From Micromonospora haikouensis (GTDB lineage Bacteria; Actinomycetota; Actinomycetes; Mycobacteriales; Micromonosporaceae), in contig NZ_FMCW01000032.1 of NCBI RefSeq assembly GCF_900091595.1, forward strand, positions 1 to 64,000: DNA of 64,000 bases, in the 5' to 3' direction. Made by a program: the position numbers and the translations under genes. Below are positions 44,095-53,600 of the stretch, piece after piece. The stretch's first letter is position 1. Each line of letters opens with the position of its first letter. Below the pieces are notes generated by a model. It saw only the letters and a list, made by a program, of their open reading frames with translations, did not search any database and had not been told where the DNA came from.

Positions 44095-44940
44095 TCACCA
44101 GGTGCGGGACCAGCCGAGCAGGGCGGCGAGGCGGGCGTTGTGCGGGGCGAACCCGGCGGACAGCTCGGCCCGCAACTCGGCGGTGAGCTGGGACGGGCCG
44201 GTGTCCGCCCGGCGGGTGTGCCGGGCGAACTCCGCCGGGGCGTACGGGGCCAGCCCGAGGAACCGCAGCACGCCCGCGTAGGCGGTCGCCGGGTCGGCGT
44301 ACAGGTCCTCGCTGCGGATCACGTGCAGCCGTTCGGCGGGCAGGTGGGCGTACCAGCGGTCGAGCTGCTCGGCGTAGCGGCCCCGGGCGGCGTAGGAGAA
44401 GTTGCGCAGCGCGTGGTGGGCCGCCGGGGTGTCCGGCCCGTCGGCCAGCGCTGCGTCCAGCCGCCCCGGCTCGGCGGCGAGCGCCTCGGCGAAGCCCAAC
44501 GGCTCCAGCCCGTACGAGCGGGTGTGCAGGTAGTGCGAGTAGGCCCGCTCGACCGGGTCGCGCAGCAGCGCCACGAACCGGGCCTCGGGCAGCGTCGCCG
44601 CCACCCGGGCCGGCACGCCGGGGTGGAAAAGGTAGTAGGGGCTGGCCTCGAAGCTGCGTCGGCCGGGGGCGGCCGGTGGGAAGTGCGCCCGGTACCAGCG
44701 CGGCCCTCGACCGTAGTGCAGGCTGAAGAACTGGAGTTCCTTGCCGGTGGCGGCCCGCACGTCGGGGTGCGCGGCGAGGTAGTGGTGCAGCGAGGTGGTG
44801 CCGCACCGCTGCCCGCCGATGATCAGGAAATCGGGCAGCGCGCCGACCGCGCCGGGCCGCGCCGCCCGCGCCCAGGCGCGGGTGCCGCGTACCATCCGGC
44901 GCAGTCGGTCCACGGTGGCCCGCCGCGGCCCCGCGCTCAC
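44095..44940 (-). CDS. Sulfotransferase 5, heparan-sulfate type
   Basis: A 281-residue sulfotransferase of the PF00685 type used for heparan sulfate and related glycans. PAPS loop FLIIGGQRCGTTSLHHYL (38-55), then KELQFFS and the 3'-phosphate motif FVALLRDPVERAYSHYLH. The GKELQFF segment contains the lysine and glutamate positions expected for the catalytic site. GTG 44940 overlaps the flippase stop by 4 nt, tying sulfation to the polysaccharide-export unit. Confidence 0.92.
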   Translation of the reverse strand: MSAGPRRATVDRLRRMVRGTRAWARAARPGAVGALPDFLIIGGQRCGTTSLHHYLAAHPDVRAATGKELQFFSLHYGRGPRWYRAHFPPAAPGRRSFEASPYYLFHPGVPARVAATLPEARFVALLRDPVERAYSHYLHTRSYGLEPLGFAEALAAEPGRLDAALADGPDTPAAHHALRNFSYAARGRYAEQLDRWYAHLPAERLHVIRSEDLYADPATAYAGVLRFLGLAPYAPAEFARHTRRADTGPSQLTAELRAELSAGFAPHNARLAALLGWSRTW

Positions 44941-46505
44941 CGCGACACCGCCCGGCCGGCCTCGTCGACGACCGGGGCGGGACCGTCCCCGGCGGCGTCG
45001 GGCGGGCCGCCGCGACGGCGTCGGCGGGCCAGGGTGCGCAGCACCATCACGTCCTCCCGGCTGAGGCCCAGTGCCAGCACGGTCCCCAGGTAGACGGCCA
45101 CGATCGCGGTCAGCCCGGCGGCCGGCCGCCCCGGCCAGCCCGGCACCAGCCAGCGCACCAGCAGCCCGGCGAGCAGCGCGGCCACCCCGGCGGCCAGCCC
45201 CTTGGCCATCCCGACGGTGAACGGCAGCGCGCCGGTCAGGTGGCGGACCTGCACCACCCGGGCGACGTTGACCACGATCAGCGAGGCGCTCCACGCCGCC
45301 GCCGCGCCGACGATCCCGTACGCCGGGATGAGCCACAGGTTGAGCAGCACGTTGAGCAGCAGGGCGGCCAGGTTGTCGGCCATGTTGAGGGCCACCCGGC
45401 CGGACATGTTCAGCACCGTGCCACACGGGCCGGTGGCCGCGTTGACCAGCTGGCCGAGGGCGAGGATCACGGTCACCGCCGCGCCGGTGGCGACCTCGCC
45501 GCCGAAGACGCGCAGCAGGTCGCCGGGGAGGACCAGCAGCGCCACGAACGCCGGCAGCGACAGCCGGACGACCCAGCCGGTGGCCACCGCGTAGACCCGG
45601 CGGACGTCGTCGAGGTCCCCCCGGTGGTGGAGGTGCGCCAGGTACGGCCCGAACGCGGCGTTGACCGGCGCGAGGACGAAGATGGCGACGGTGACCAGCC
45701 GGGTGGCGACGTTGTAGACGCCGATGTCCGGGTTGGCGAAGAAGCCGAGCAGCAGGGTGTCGACCCAGATCAGCCCGGTCGACGACAGCGACGACACCCA
45801 GCTGACCGTGGAGAAGCGGAACAGCTCCCCCGGCCGGTGCACCGGGCGGGCCGGCGGCACCCGGCGCACCATCCGGCCCAACGCCAGCAGGGCGAGCAGG
45901 GCGGCCGACCAGCCGGCCACCACCAGCGCCCAGAAGGCCCCGGTCAGCCCCACCCCGGTGCCCAGGGCGAGCGCGGTGAGCAGCAGTCGGGCGCCCGGCT
46001 CGTAGAGCTGGCCGATGAAGGTGAACGGCCGCTGGGTACGCCAGCCCCGGGTCGCCGCGAGGGCCGCCTCGCAGACCGTCGAGGCGGGCAGGGTGAGCGC
46101 GACCAGCCGCAGGCCGGTGACCAGCCCCGGGTCGTGCAGCCGGTCGGCGAGCCAGGGCGCGCCCGCCGCCAGCGCCCCGGCGAGGACGACCGACGAGCCG
46201 GCCGAGACGGCCAGTCCCAACCGGATGGTGCCGCGCAGCGCCGGGGCGTCCGCGTCGGCCAGGTGCACCGCCACGAACCGGGTGAGGCCGGCCCGGAACC
46301 CGGACAGCGACAGCAGCCCGGCCAGCGACAGCACCGCGTAGCACTGGGCGTACCGGCCGACCTCCCGGATGCCCAGCACCCGCGCCAGCAGCAGCATGAT
46401 CAGGAAGACCGCCGCCTGGCTGAGCAGGGCGCCGAGCAGGTTGAGCCCGCCGCCCCGGGCCATTCCCCGGACGTGCTGGTCGCCCCGCGCGGACCCTTCC
46501 GGCAC
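44937..46505 (-). CDS. Wzx-like polysaccharide flippase (MOP superfamily)
   Basis: A 522-residue membrane protein with 12-14 predicted helices, beginning GLNLLGALLSQAAVFLIMLL. It has the MOP-superfamily layout (RYAQCYAVLSLAGLLSLSGF; ATRLVTVAIFVLAPV; LNVLLNLWLIPAYGIVGAA) of Wzx O-antigen and capsule flippases. It should move the lipid-linked repeat unit across the membrane. GTG 46505 lies 6 nt after the chain-length gene. The C-terminal tail after residue 490 is charged and cytosolic. Confidence 0.88.
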   Translation of the reverse strand: MPEGSARGDQHVRGMARGGGLNLLGALLSQAAVFLIMLLLARVLGIREVGRYAQCYAVLSLAGLLSLSGFRAGLTRFVAVHLADADAPALRGTIRLGLAVSAGSSVVLAGALAAGAPWLADRLHDPGLVTGLRLVALTLPASTVCEAALAATRGWRTQRPFTFIGQLYEPGARLLLTALALGTGVGLTGAFWALVVAGWSAALLALLALGRMVRRVPPARPVHRPGELFRFSTVSWVSSLSSTGLIWVDTLLLGFFANPDIGVYNVATRLVTVAIFVLAPVNAAFGPYLAHLHHRGDLDDVRRVYAVATGWVVRLSLPAFVALLVLPGDLLRVFGGEVATGAAVTVILALGQLVNAATGPCGTVLNMSGRVALNMADNLAALLLNVLLNLWLIPAYGIVGAAAAWSASLIVVNVARVVQVRHLTGALPFTVGMAKGLAAGVAALLAGLLVRWLVPGWPGRPAAGLTAIVAVYLGTVLALGLSREDVMVLRTLARRRRRGGPPDAAGDGPAPVVDEAGRAVSR

Positions 46506-46511
46506 CCCCGC

Positions 46512-47597
46512 CTACCGGTGCCGGGAGTTCTGCTCGGGCACGGTCGCCGTGACGGCCGGCAGCACCACCGTGTCGTCGCTGCCGCGCCCCCCACCGGCCG
46601 GAGCCGCCCGACCGACGGCCGACGGCTGGCCGGCCCGGCGGCTGCGCGACAGCCACTCCAGCACCGCGACCAGGAGCACGGCCAGCAGCAGGCCGGCGCC
46701 GAGCACCGGGAGCACCAGGCCGACCAACGCCTTCACCCGGGACACCGGCTGCACCTCGCCGACGCTGGTCACCTTCTCCGGGTCGGCGGCCTGGGACTGG
46801 GCGCGGGCCTGTTGCAGCCGCTGCCGGGCCGAGGCCAACGCGCTGGCGGCGCTGTCCCGTTGCGCGATCAGCGCCTGGTAGTCGGGCAGCTTCGGGCCGA
46901 GCCCGTCGAGCCGCTTCTGCCCGGCGCTGATCGACTCGGCGGCGGCGTCGGCCCCCCGGGAGTTGCCGACCGCCTGCATCTGCAACTGCTGCTGCCGCAG
47001 GCTGGCGATCTCCTGGAGGGTCGACTGGTAGAGCTTGTCCGGCTGGCTGACCTTGTTGGCCTTCTCCCAGTCGTTGATCGCCCGGGTGGCGGTGGTCAGC
47101 TCGTCGGTGGCCGTCTTCACCTCGTCGGTGGCGATGCCGACCTGGCTGGCGAAGAGGAAGGCCAGGGCCCGCTTGCCGGTCGAGGCGAGCACCGGGTCGA
47201 CCGTGGACCGGTCGGCGGCGGTGTAGGTCACGGTGAGCTGGCTGCTCGCGCCGACCTGCTTGACCGCCAGCCCGCCGCGCAGCGTGTCGGCGGGCACCCC
47301 GGTGTCGGCCGCCACCTGGTCGACCACCTGCGGGGAGGTCACCGCCGCGGCGAAGGCCGCCGCGAACTGGTTGGCCGCCTGGGTGCCGGTGTACTGCTGG
47401 GCCGCGCTGCCGCCGACCAGGGCGGGCGCGGCGACGTACGAGGTGGCCGCGTACTGCTGCGGGCCGAGCAGGACGACCAGCGCGGCCGCCGCCCCGGCCA
47501 CCAGCGGAATGCCCACCAGCAGCCAGAGTCGACGCCGCGCGACCCGCAGATAGTCGACGATCTCCACCCTGCCGCTCCCCACTGCTCGTTGCTTCAT
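46512..47597 (-). CDS. Wzz-like chain-length / polysaccharide co-polymerase
   Basis: A 361-residue protein with two membrane helices (about 23-44 and 290-318) around a long coiled, Ala/Gln-rich extracytoplasmic part (LASARQRLQQARAQSQAA; SLRQQQLQMQAV). The N-terminus VEIVDYLRVARRRLWLL is the Wzz/CpsC pattern. There is no fused tyrosine kinase domain and none beside it, only a short cytosolic tail, so regulation by BY-kinase would need a partner elsewhere. ATG 47597 overlaps the ligase stop (ATGA). Confidence 0.85.
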   Translation of the reverse strand: MKQRAVGSGRVEIVDYLRVARRRLWLLVGIPLVAGAAAALVVLLGPQQYAATSYVAAPALVGGSAAQQYTGTQAANQFAAAFAAAVTSPQVVDQVAADTGVPADTLRGGLAVKQVGASSQLTVTYTAADRSTVDPVLASTGKRALAFLFASQVGIATDEVKTATDELTTATRAINDWEKANKVSQPDKLYQSTLQEIASLRQQQLQMQAVGNSRGADAAAESISAGQKRLDGLGPKLPDYQALIAQRDSAASALASARQRLQQARAQSQAADPEKVTSVGEVQPVSRVKALVGLVLPVLGAGLLLAVLLVAVLEWLSRSRRAGQPSAVGRAAPAGGGRGSDDTVVLPAVTATVPEQNSRHR

Positions 47598-49093
47598 CGG
47601 TTGTGCCACCCGGTGCCCACCGGTCGGGGCGTCGCCACCCGGGTCGGCTCGGCCGGTAGCCCCCGGGCGACCGCGCCGGCTGCCGCGGCGAACGCCGCGA
47701 AGTACCACAGGGTCACCACGTTCGAGATCACGTTGGACGCCGCGCTGACCGCGACGAAGGCGACCGCGCAGCCCAGGAAACCGATCGCGATCCCCCGGCC
47801 GAGGCTCCCCGGTGGGGCCCGGCGCAGCGCGTTCAGCCCGGTGTGCAGACACAGCGCCAGCATCGCCAGGTACGCCAGCAGCCCGGCCAGCCCGGTCTCC
47901 ACGTACGCGCGCAGGAAGTCGTTGTGTGGCTTCTTCGCCTCGTCGGCCTCGAACTTGGTCATGTTGGGGCCGATCCCGGTGACCGGGTTGCGGTTGGCCA
48001 GCGACACGATCTCCGACCAGTAGCCGACCCGCCAGGCGAGGGTGTTGCCGGTCGGGCCGCCGCCCACGGCGGTGCTGTCGGCGAGCTGCCCGAAGCGGTG
48101 CGCCACGCTCGGCAGCAGGGCCACCCCGGCCACCGCGACCAGGCAGAGCGCCACCAGCATCCGCCGGCTGCGGTGCAGCACCGCCACCACCAGCAGGCCC
48201 AGTCCCGCGCCGAGGATCGCGCTGCGGGTGTTGGTGAGCAGCAGGAACAGCAACGACGCGGCGAGCAACGCGCCGAGGCCGAGCCGGAGCCGGCGGCTCA
48301 GGTAGCGGTAGATGCCGAACCCGAAGATCACCATGAACATCAGGTAGCGGCCGAAGGTGGTGGACTGGCCGAACGGCCCGCTGATCCGGGTGAAGCCCCC
48401 CTTGACCTCGGCCGGTGGGTGGCCGAGCAGGGACAGCACGACGGTGTAGCCGACCGCCAGCGCCAGCGAGGCGTACGCGGCGAGCAGCACCCGGCGGACC
48501 GCCGGCAGGTCCGGCATCAGTTGCTCCAGGACCACGAACATCACCACCACGGTGCCGATCCGCAGCGACTCCAGGGCGCTGGGCACCGGCTGGGCGGCCC
48601 CCGCCGCGCTGACCAGGGAGGTGGCCCCGACCAGCAGCATCGCCACGCCGAGCGGCGAGCCGCGCAGCCGGCCCCGCTGGCGCAGCTGGGCGGCGAGCCA
48701 GAGCCCGGCGGCGAGCAGGAACAGCACCGCGAGGATCGTCGACGGATCCATCGCCCGGGTCGCCGCCGCGCCGTCGGCCCGGCCGGCCGTCGGGCCGCTG
48801 AGCTTGAACAGGTCGACGCAGGAGCGGACCGCCAGCATCAGCAGCACGTACGCCGCGAACCGGGTCAGCGCGAGCACGCCGACGGCCAGCCCGGCGAGGA
48901 CCGCCAGGGGCAGCACCGCGCCGACCCGGCCGCCACCGGTGGCGGCCAACCCGACGGCGACCGCCGCCACGGCGCAGAGCAGGGCCGCGCCGACGGTCAG
49001 CAGGCGGGCGGTCGGATCACCGGCGGCCCACCGGCGCCGCCCGTCGGCGGGCAGGGCGAGGTCACTCTCCGTGCCGTGTCGCTGTCCGTCCAC
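47594..49093 (-). CDS. O-antigen ligase / polymerase (WaaL/Wzy-like) membrane protein
   Basis: A 499-residue polytopic protein with about 12 helices, a Wzy_C-type signature in the large loop (TGIGPNM, then KKPHNDFLRAYVETGLAG) and conserved Arg in LTNTRSAILGAG. In Gram-positive polysaccharide clusters such proteins polymerise the repeat unit on the outer face of the membrane. Start GTG 49093. It lies 64 nt after the GT4 gene and overlaps the chain-length gene by 4 nt. Confidence 0.85.
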   Translation of the reverse strand: MDGQRHGTESDLALPADGRRRWAAGDPTARLLTVGAALLCAVAAVAVGLAATGGGRVGAVLPLAVLAGLAVGVLALTRFAAYVLLMLAVRSCVDLFKLSGPTAGRADGAAATRAMDPSTILAVLFLLAAGLWLAAQLRQRGRLRGSPLGVAMLLVGATSLVSAAGAAQPVPSALESLRIGTVVVMFVVLEQLMPDLPAVRRVLLAAYASLALAVGYTVVLSLLGHPPAEVKGGFTRISGPFGQSTTFGRYLMFMVIFGFGIYRYLSRRLRLGLGALLAASLLFLLLTNTRSAILGAGLGLLVVAVLHRSRRMLVALCLVAVAGVALLPSVAHRFGQLADSTAVGGGPTGNTLAWRVGYWSEIVSLANRNPVTGIGPNMTKFEADEAKKPHNDFLRAYVETGLAGLLAYLAMLALCLHTGLNALRRAPPGSLGRGIAIGFLGCAVAFVAVSAASNVISNVVTLWYFAAFAAAAGAVARGLPAEPTRVATPRPVGTGWHNR

Positions 49094-49157
49094 CGCTCGC
49101 CGACCACTCGTTTCCAGGGAACTGTTGCCGGTCGCCGCCGACGGCCGGAAGGACGGC

Positions 49158-50450
49158 CTAATCTAACGGTCGCCGAGGTCGGGAGACATGGGCCGTTACG
49201 CCGACCGTGGGCGACCCAACGTCCGGTTCCCCCCGGCGGGGGGCGCGCAGAGCCAGCGAGAAGTAGAGTTCCTCCAGCTCACGGGCGGCGGCGTCCCAGC
49301 TGTACTCGGCGAGCACCCGGTCCCGCAGCAGCGCGGCGCCGGCCCGTTCGGCAGGCAGGTCGGCGGTCACCGTGTGCAACGCGCGGCGCAGGTCGTCGAC
49401 GTCGCCGTCGCGGAACAGCCGCTGCCCCGGGCCGTCGCGGTCGAGCATCTCGCGGTGGGGTTCGATGTCGCTGGCCACCACCGGCAGGCCGTACGAGGCG
49501 GCCTCCAGCACGGTCAGCGGCAGCCCCTCCAGGCGGGACGGCTGCACGAAGGCCGCCGCGTGCGAGTACAGCTCGGCCAGCACGTCGCCGTAGACGAAGT
49601 CGGTGAACACGATGCGCGGGTCGTCACCGGCGGCGGCGCGGAGCTGGGCGACGTACCCGTCGGTGAAGGCCGAACCGCCGACGATGGCCAGCCGCAGGTC
49701 GGTCGGCAGCTGACGGAACGCCCGCACGAGCAGGTCGGCGGCCTTCTCCGGGACGAGCCGGCCGACCAGCAGCAGATAGTTGCCGGGGCGCAGGCCGAAC
49801 CGGGACAGTTCCCGGGGCGGCAGGTGGGTGGGGGCGACCACCCCGTTGGGGATGTAGCGGGCGGGCCGGCCGAACCGGCTGGCGTAGTGCGCGGCCAGGC
49901 CCCGCGACACGGTCACCCGGGCGTCGGGCAGGTGCCCGCTGAGCCGGTACGCGGTGCCGAGCACGGCCCGCGCCGCCCGGCCCCACTTGTCGCGCTGGTT
50001 GTCCAGCCCGTGCACGGTGAGCACCACCCGGGCCCGGGAGGCGTACCGGGCCAGCGGCGCGGTCAGCACCGGGCCGAGGCCGTGGTAATGCACGATGTCG
50101 GGGCGCTCGGCCAGCGCCGCCACGGTGGAGGTGGCCGAGTGCACGATGGCGTCGAGGTGCTTGCTGGACACGGTGCGGGCCCGCCGTAACCGGATGCCCC
50201 GGTGCCGGGTCTCCTCGACCGCGCCGTAGCTGTCCCGGCAGTAGACGGTCACCTCGTGGCCGAGGCCGGCCAGCCGGCTGGCCATCTCCTCGACGTGCCG
50301 TTCGATCCCCCCGTAGGTGGCCGGCACGCCCTTCTGGCCGATCATCGCCACCCGCAGGGGACGCCAGCCCGGCGGGCAGGTCACGCCCGGCCCCGGGCGG
50401 TCGGGGCGAGGCTGTCCCCCTCGGTCGGCGGCATCGTTACGGAACGGCAC
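49158..50450 (-). CDS. GT4 glycosyltransferase, rhamnosyltransferase-like
   Basis: A 430-residue GT-B enzyme. The acceptor domain begins VAMIGQKGVPATYGGIERHV, a hallmark of GT4 enzymes in capsule and O-antigen clusters, some of which transfer rhamnose. Donor domain: LLLVGRLVPEKAADLLVRAF and SRLEGLPLTVLEAASYGLPV. Start GTG 50450 with AGGGGGG 4 nt ahead; the first 30 residues have no homology and the true start could be slightly downstream. Head of the leftward export unit. Confidence 0.9.
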   Translation of the reverse strand: MPFRNDAADRGGQPRPDRPGPGVTCPPGWRPLRVAMIGQKGVPATYGGIERHVEEMASRLAGLGHEVTVYCRDSYGAVEETRHRGIRLRRARTVSSKHLDAIVHSATSTVAALAERPDIVHYHGLGPVLTAPLARYASRARVVLTVHGLDNQRDKWGRAARAVLGTAYRLSGHLPDARVTVSRGLAAHYASRFGRPARYIPNGVVAPTHLPPRELSRFGLRPGNYLLLVGRLVPEKAADLLVRAFRQLPTDLRLAIVGGSAFTDGYVAQLRAAAGDDPRIVFTDFVYGDVLAELYSHAAAFVQPSRLEGLPLTVLEAASYGLPVVASDIEPHREMLDRDGPGQRLFRDGDVDDLRRALHTVTADLPAERAGAALLRDRVLAEYSWDAAARELEELYFSLALRAPRRGEPDVGSPTVGVTAHVSRPRRPLD

Positions 50451-50639
50451 GGTCCCCCCTCGTTTTCGCTGCGTGCCGGGGCGGGGCGTGGCCCCGGGCG
50501 CACGGGACGCTAGATCATCGACGATCGGCCGGCCACTGGCCGGTCAGTCAGACCTGGCCGGCCACCGTCGCCACCGGCCGGGTCGGGCGCCTGCGGGTGC
50601 CGCCCGGCCGGGTGCCGGTGGCCGCCCCGGTGCCGGTGC

Positions 50640-50676
50640 GACGCCGGGAGGACGGAGTCTCCGTCCTCCCGGCGTC
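50640..50676 (-). terminator. Perfect hairpin terminator after the ThuA fusion gene
   Basis: Perfect 17-base arms (50640-50656 and 50660-50676) with a three-base loop, 12 nt after the stop at 50689. Confidence 0.85.
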
Positions 50677-50688
50677 CGGGCGGTGACG

Positions 50689-53600
50689 TCAGGAGGTCGG
50701 GCCGCCGAACTCCACCCAGTTGAGGTTGAACAGGCTGGTCGTGGGTCCGCCGGAGACGGGCTTGAAGACCAGGTAGAGCGCGTGCGTGCCGGCCGCCTGG
50801 CTGACCGGGAAGGTCTGGCTGGCCCAGGCGCTGGTGCCGGTGGTCGCGTTGAGCGTCGCGCTGGTCACCAGCTCACCGGTCGGCGAGTCGAGCCGCAGCT
50901 CGACGATGCCGCGCGGGGTTCCGGCGGTGGCCGTGGAGCCACCGGCGTACCGGAAGGTGATCGTGTCGATCCCGCCCAGGTTGATCGGGGCGAGCGCGAT
51001 GTGGTCGCCGTTGTCGATGCCGGCCACGTGCTGGCCGCCACCGGCGTCGGTGGTGTTCGCCAGGGTGACGCCCTGCTGCACCTGGGCGAACTCGGCCTGC
51101 TGCCGGAAGGTCTGCAGGACCACCTGGTCGAGGGAGGACAGCGCCGGCTGGCCGTTGGCGCCCGTGTCGGTGTAGGTGGCGCTGATCGCGCCGTACAGGT
51201 AGCCGCCGGCGTGGTCGGCGCCGTCGGCCGGGGTCTCGAAGGAGCCGGAGCAGCCGTTGGCGTCACTCATGCCGTGGCCGTGGGTGTCGTGGCCCAGCAC
51301 GAACGAGACCGTGACCCGGCTGCAGTCGATCGGGCCGTCCTCGGGGTCGGTCACGGTGACCGTCCACGGCACGGTGTCACCCCAGTTGAAGAAGGTGCCC
51401 GACAGCGGTGAGGTGACCTTCACGGTGGGCGCGGTGTTGCCCACCGTGATCTCGCGGGTGAGCACCGCCGTCTTGCCGCTGGAGTCGGTGACCGTCAGCT
51501 TGGCGGTGAAGACCCCGTTGGTGGTGTAGGTGTGCGACGCGTCCCGCTGGGTCGAGTCGGTGGTGCCGTTGCCGTCGAAGTCCCAGGCGTAGGTGATGGT
51601 CTCACCCGGGTCCGCGTCGTAGGAGCCCTCGGCGGAGAACTGCACGGTCAGCGGCGCCTGGCCGGAGGTCGGGCTGGCGTGCAGCTCGGCCACCGGCGCC
51701 CGGGTGCCCTTGGCGTAGCGGATCACCGACAGCGCGGCGTCCGGGTTGGCCCGGAAGAAGCCGTCGCCGTACTCCAGCAGGTAGAGGTTGCCGTCCGGGC
51801 CGAACTCCATGTCCATCGGGTTGTCGAAGACGAAGCCCGGCAGGAACTGCTCCACCCCGACCAGCTTGCCGCTGCCGTTGGTGCGCATCATGAAGATCTT
51901 GTCCCGGGTGAACTCCCCGAAGACCACCGCGTCCTGGTAGTACTCCGGGAACTTGGTCTCGGAGGCCAGCGCCGCGTCGTACTTGTAGACCGGGCCGCCC
52001 ATCGGGCCGACGCCACCGGTGCCGAGCACCGGCCACGTGAACTCACACGTGCCGGGCGGAGTGGCCAGGTACGCCTCGGCGCAGGTGGTGGTGGCCCGGA
52101 AGGTGTAGTTGAGCTGCGGGTCCTGCACCGGCGGGAGGACCTGCCGGCCGGTGTTGCGCGGCGAGTCGTTCACCGGAGCGGCGCAGTTGAACGCGCCCTT
52201 GGACTGCTTGGTGACGAAGTCGTAGTCGATGTACGGCAGCGTCGGCGAGTAGCAATACGGCCAGCCGAAGTTGCCGGCCTTGTTGGTGGCGATCCACCGA
52301 CCGGTGCCCTCCGGTCCCCGGGCCGGGTTCGGCACCTGCGAGTCCGGCGAGTAGTCGCCGATGTAGACGAAGCCGCGGGAGTCCACGTCGAAACGGAACG
52401 GGTTGCGCAGACCCATCAGGAAGATCTCCGGGCGGGTCTGGTCGTCGCGGTCCTCGGACTCGGGGAAGAGGTTGCCGGCCGGGATGCTGTACGACCCGTC
52501 CGCCTTCACCTTGATCCGCAGCACCTTGCCCCGCAGGTCGTTGGTGTTGCCGGCGGACCGCTGGGCGTCGTAGCCCGGCCCCTGGGTCGGCGACTCGTTG
52601 ATCGGGGTGAAGCCGTCCGAGCCACCGGCGTTGGTGTCGTCACCGGTGACCAGGTAGAGCAGCCCCTTGCCGTCGAACTTGACCTCACCGGCGACGTGGC
52701 AGCAGATGCCCCGGTCGGTGTCGACCTTCATGATCTTCTGCTCGCTGGCCAGGTCCAGGTGCGGGGTCGGCTCCTCCACGAACTTGAACCGGGAGAGCTG
52801 GTTGTGGCCCTTGTAGACGTCCCACGCGGTCGGGTCGGCGCTGGTCGCCGGCGCGTCCGTGGTGGGGGTGTCGAGTTTCGGCGCGTAGTAGGCGTACACC
52901 CACTTGTCGGTGGCGAAGTCCGGGCCGACGGTGACCGACTGGAGGCCGTCCTCGTCGTGCTGGTAGACGGGAATGGTGGTGATCACCGGGCTGGCGCCGG
53001 TCTCCGGGTCGTACAGCCGGATCTCACCGGCCCGGGTGTTGTGCAGCACCCGACCGTCGGGCAGCACCGACAGGGTCATCGGCTCGCCCGGCTCGTCGTT
53101 GAGGATGACCTTCTCGTAGTTGGCCTTGACCGTCGCGCCGCAGTCCCCCTCGACCATGCCGGCCGACCACTGGATCGCGCCGAGCAGGTGCTTGCGGAAC
53201 GCGCCGTTGGCGTACGTGTCGGCGGAGTCGCCGAGCCCGGTGTAGAACGACCGGCCCCCCTGGAAGTCCTTGCACCAGGAGATCGGGTGGTCGTAGCCCA
53301 TGGTGCCGCCGGTGAACGTCTTCTCGTCCACCGTGGCCAGCACGTGCGCGGCGCCCCGGACGTTGGTGGTGAAGTTGTACCACTGGTCGTTCAGGCTGAT
53401 CTGCCGGGCGAGCGGCTTGCTCGCCGGGTGCGCCCGGTCGGCCACGTCGATGCTCGCCGGCCCGCTCGACGCGGTGCCGGCGGCGGTGGTGCCGACGATG
53501 TCGCGGTAGAACGTCCACGACGGTTCGGCCTCGACCGCGGCGTGCACGCCGAGGTAGCCACCACCGTTGCGGATGTAGCGCTCGAAGGCCGCCTCCTGGC

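Noticed and set aside
50526-50563. GGCCGGCCA inverted repeats as an operator for the GT4 unit
   Set aside because: Imperfect and in a very GC-rich gap; the clear structure there is the terminator at 50640-50676.
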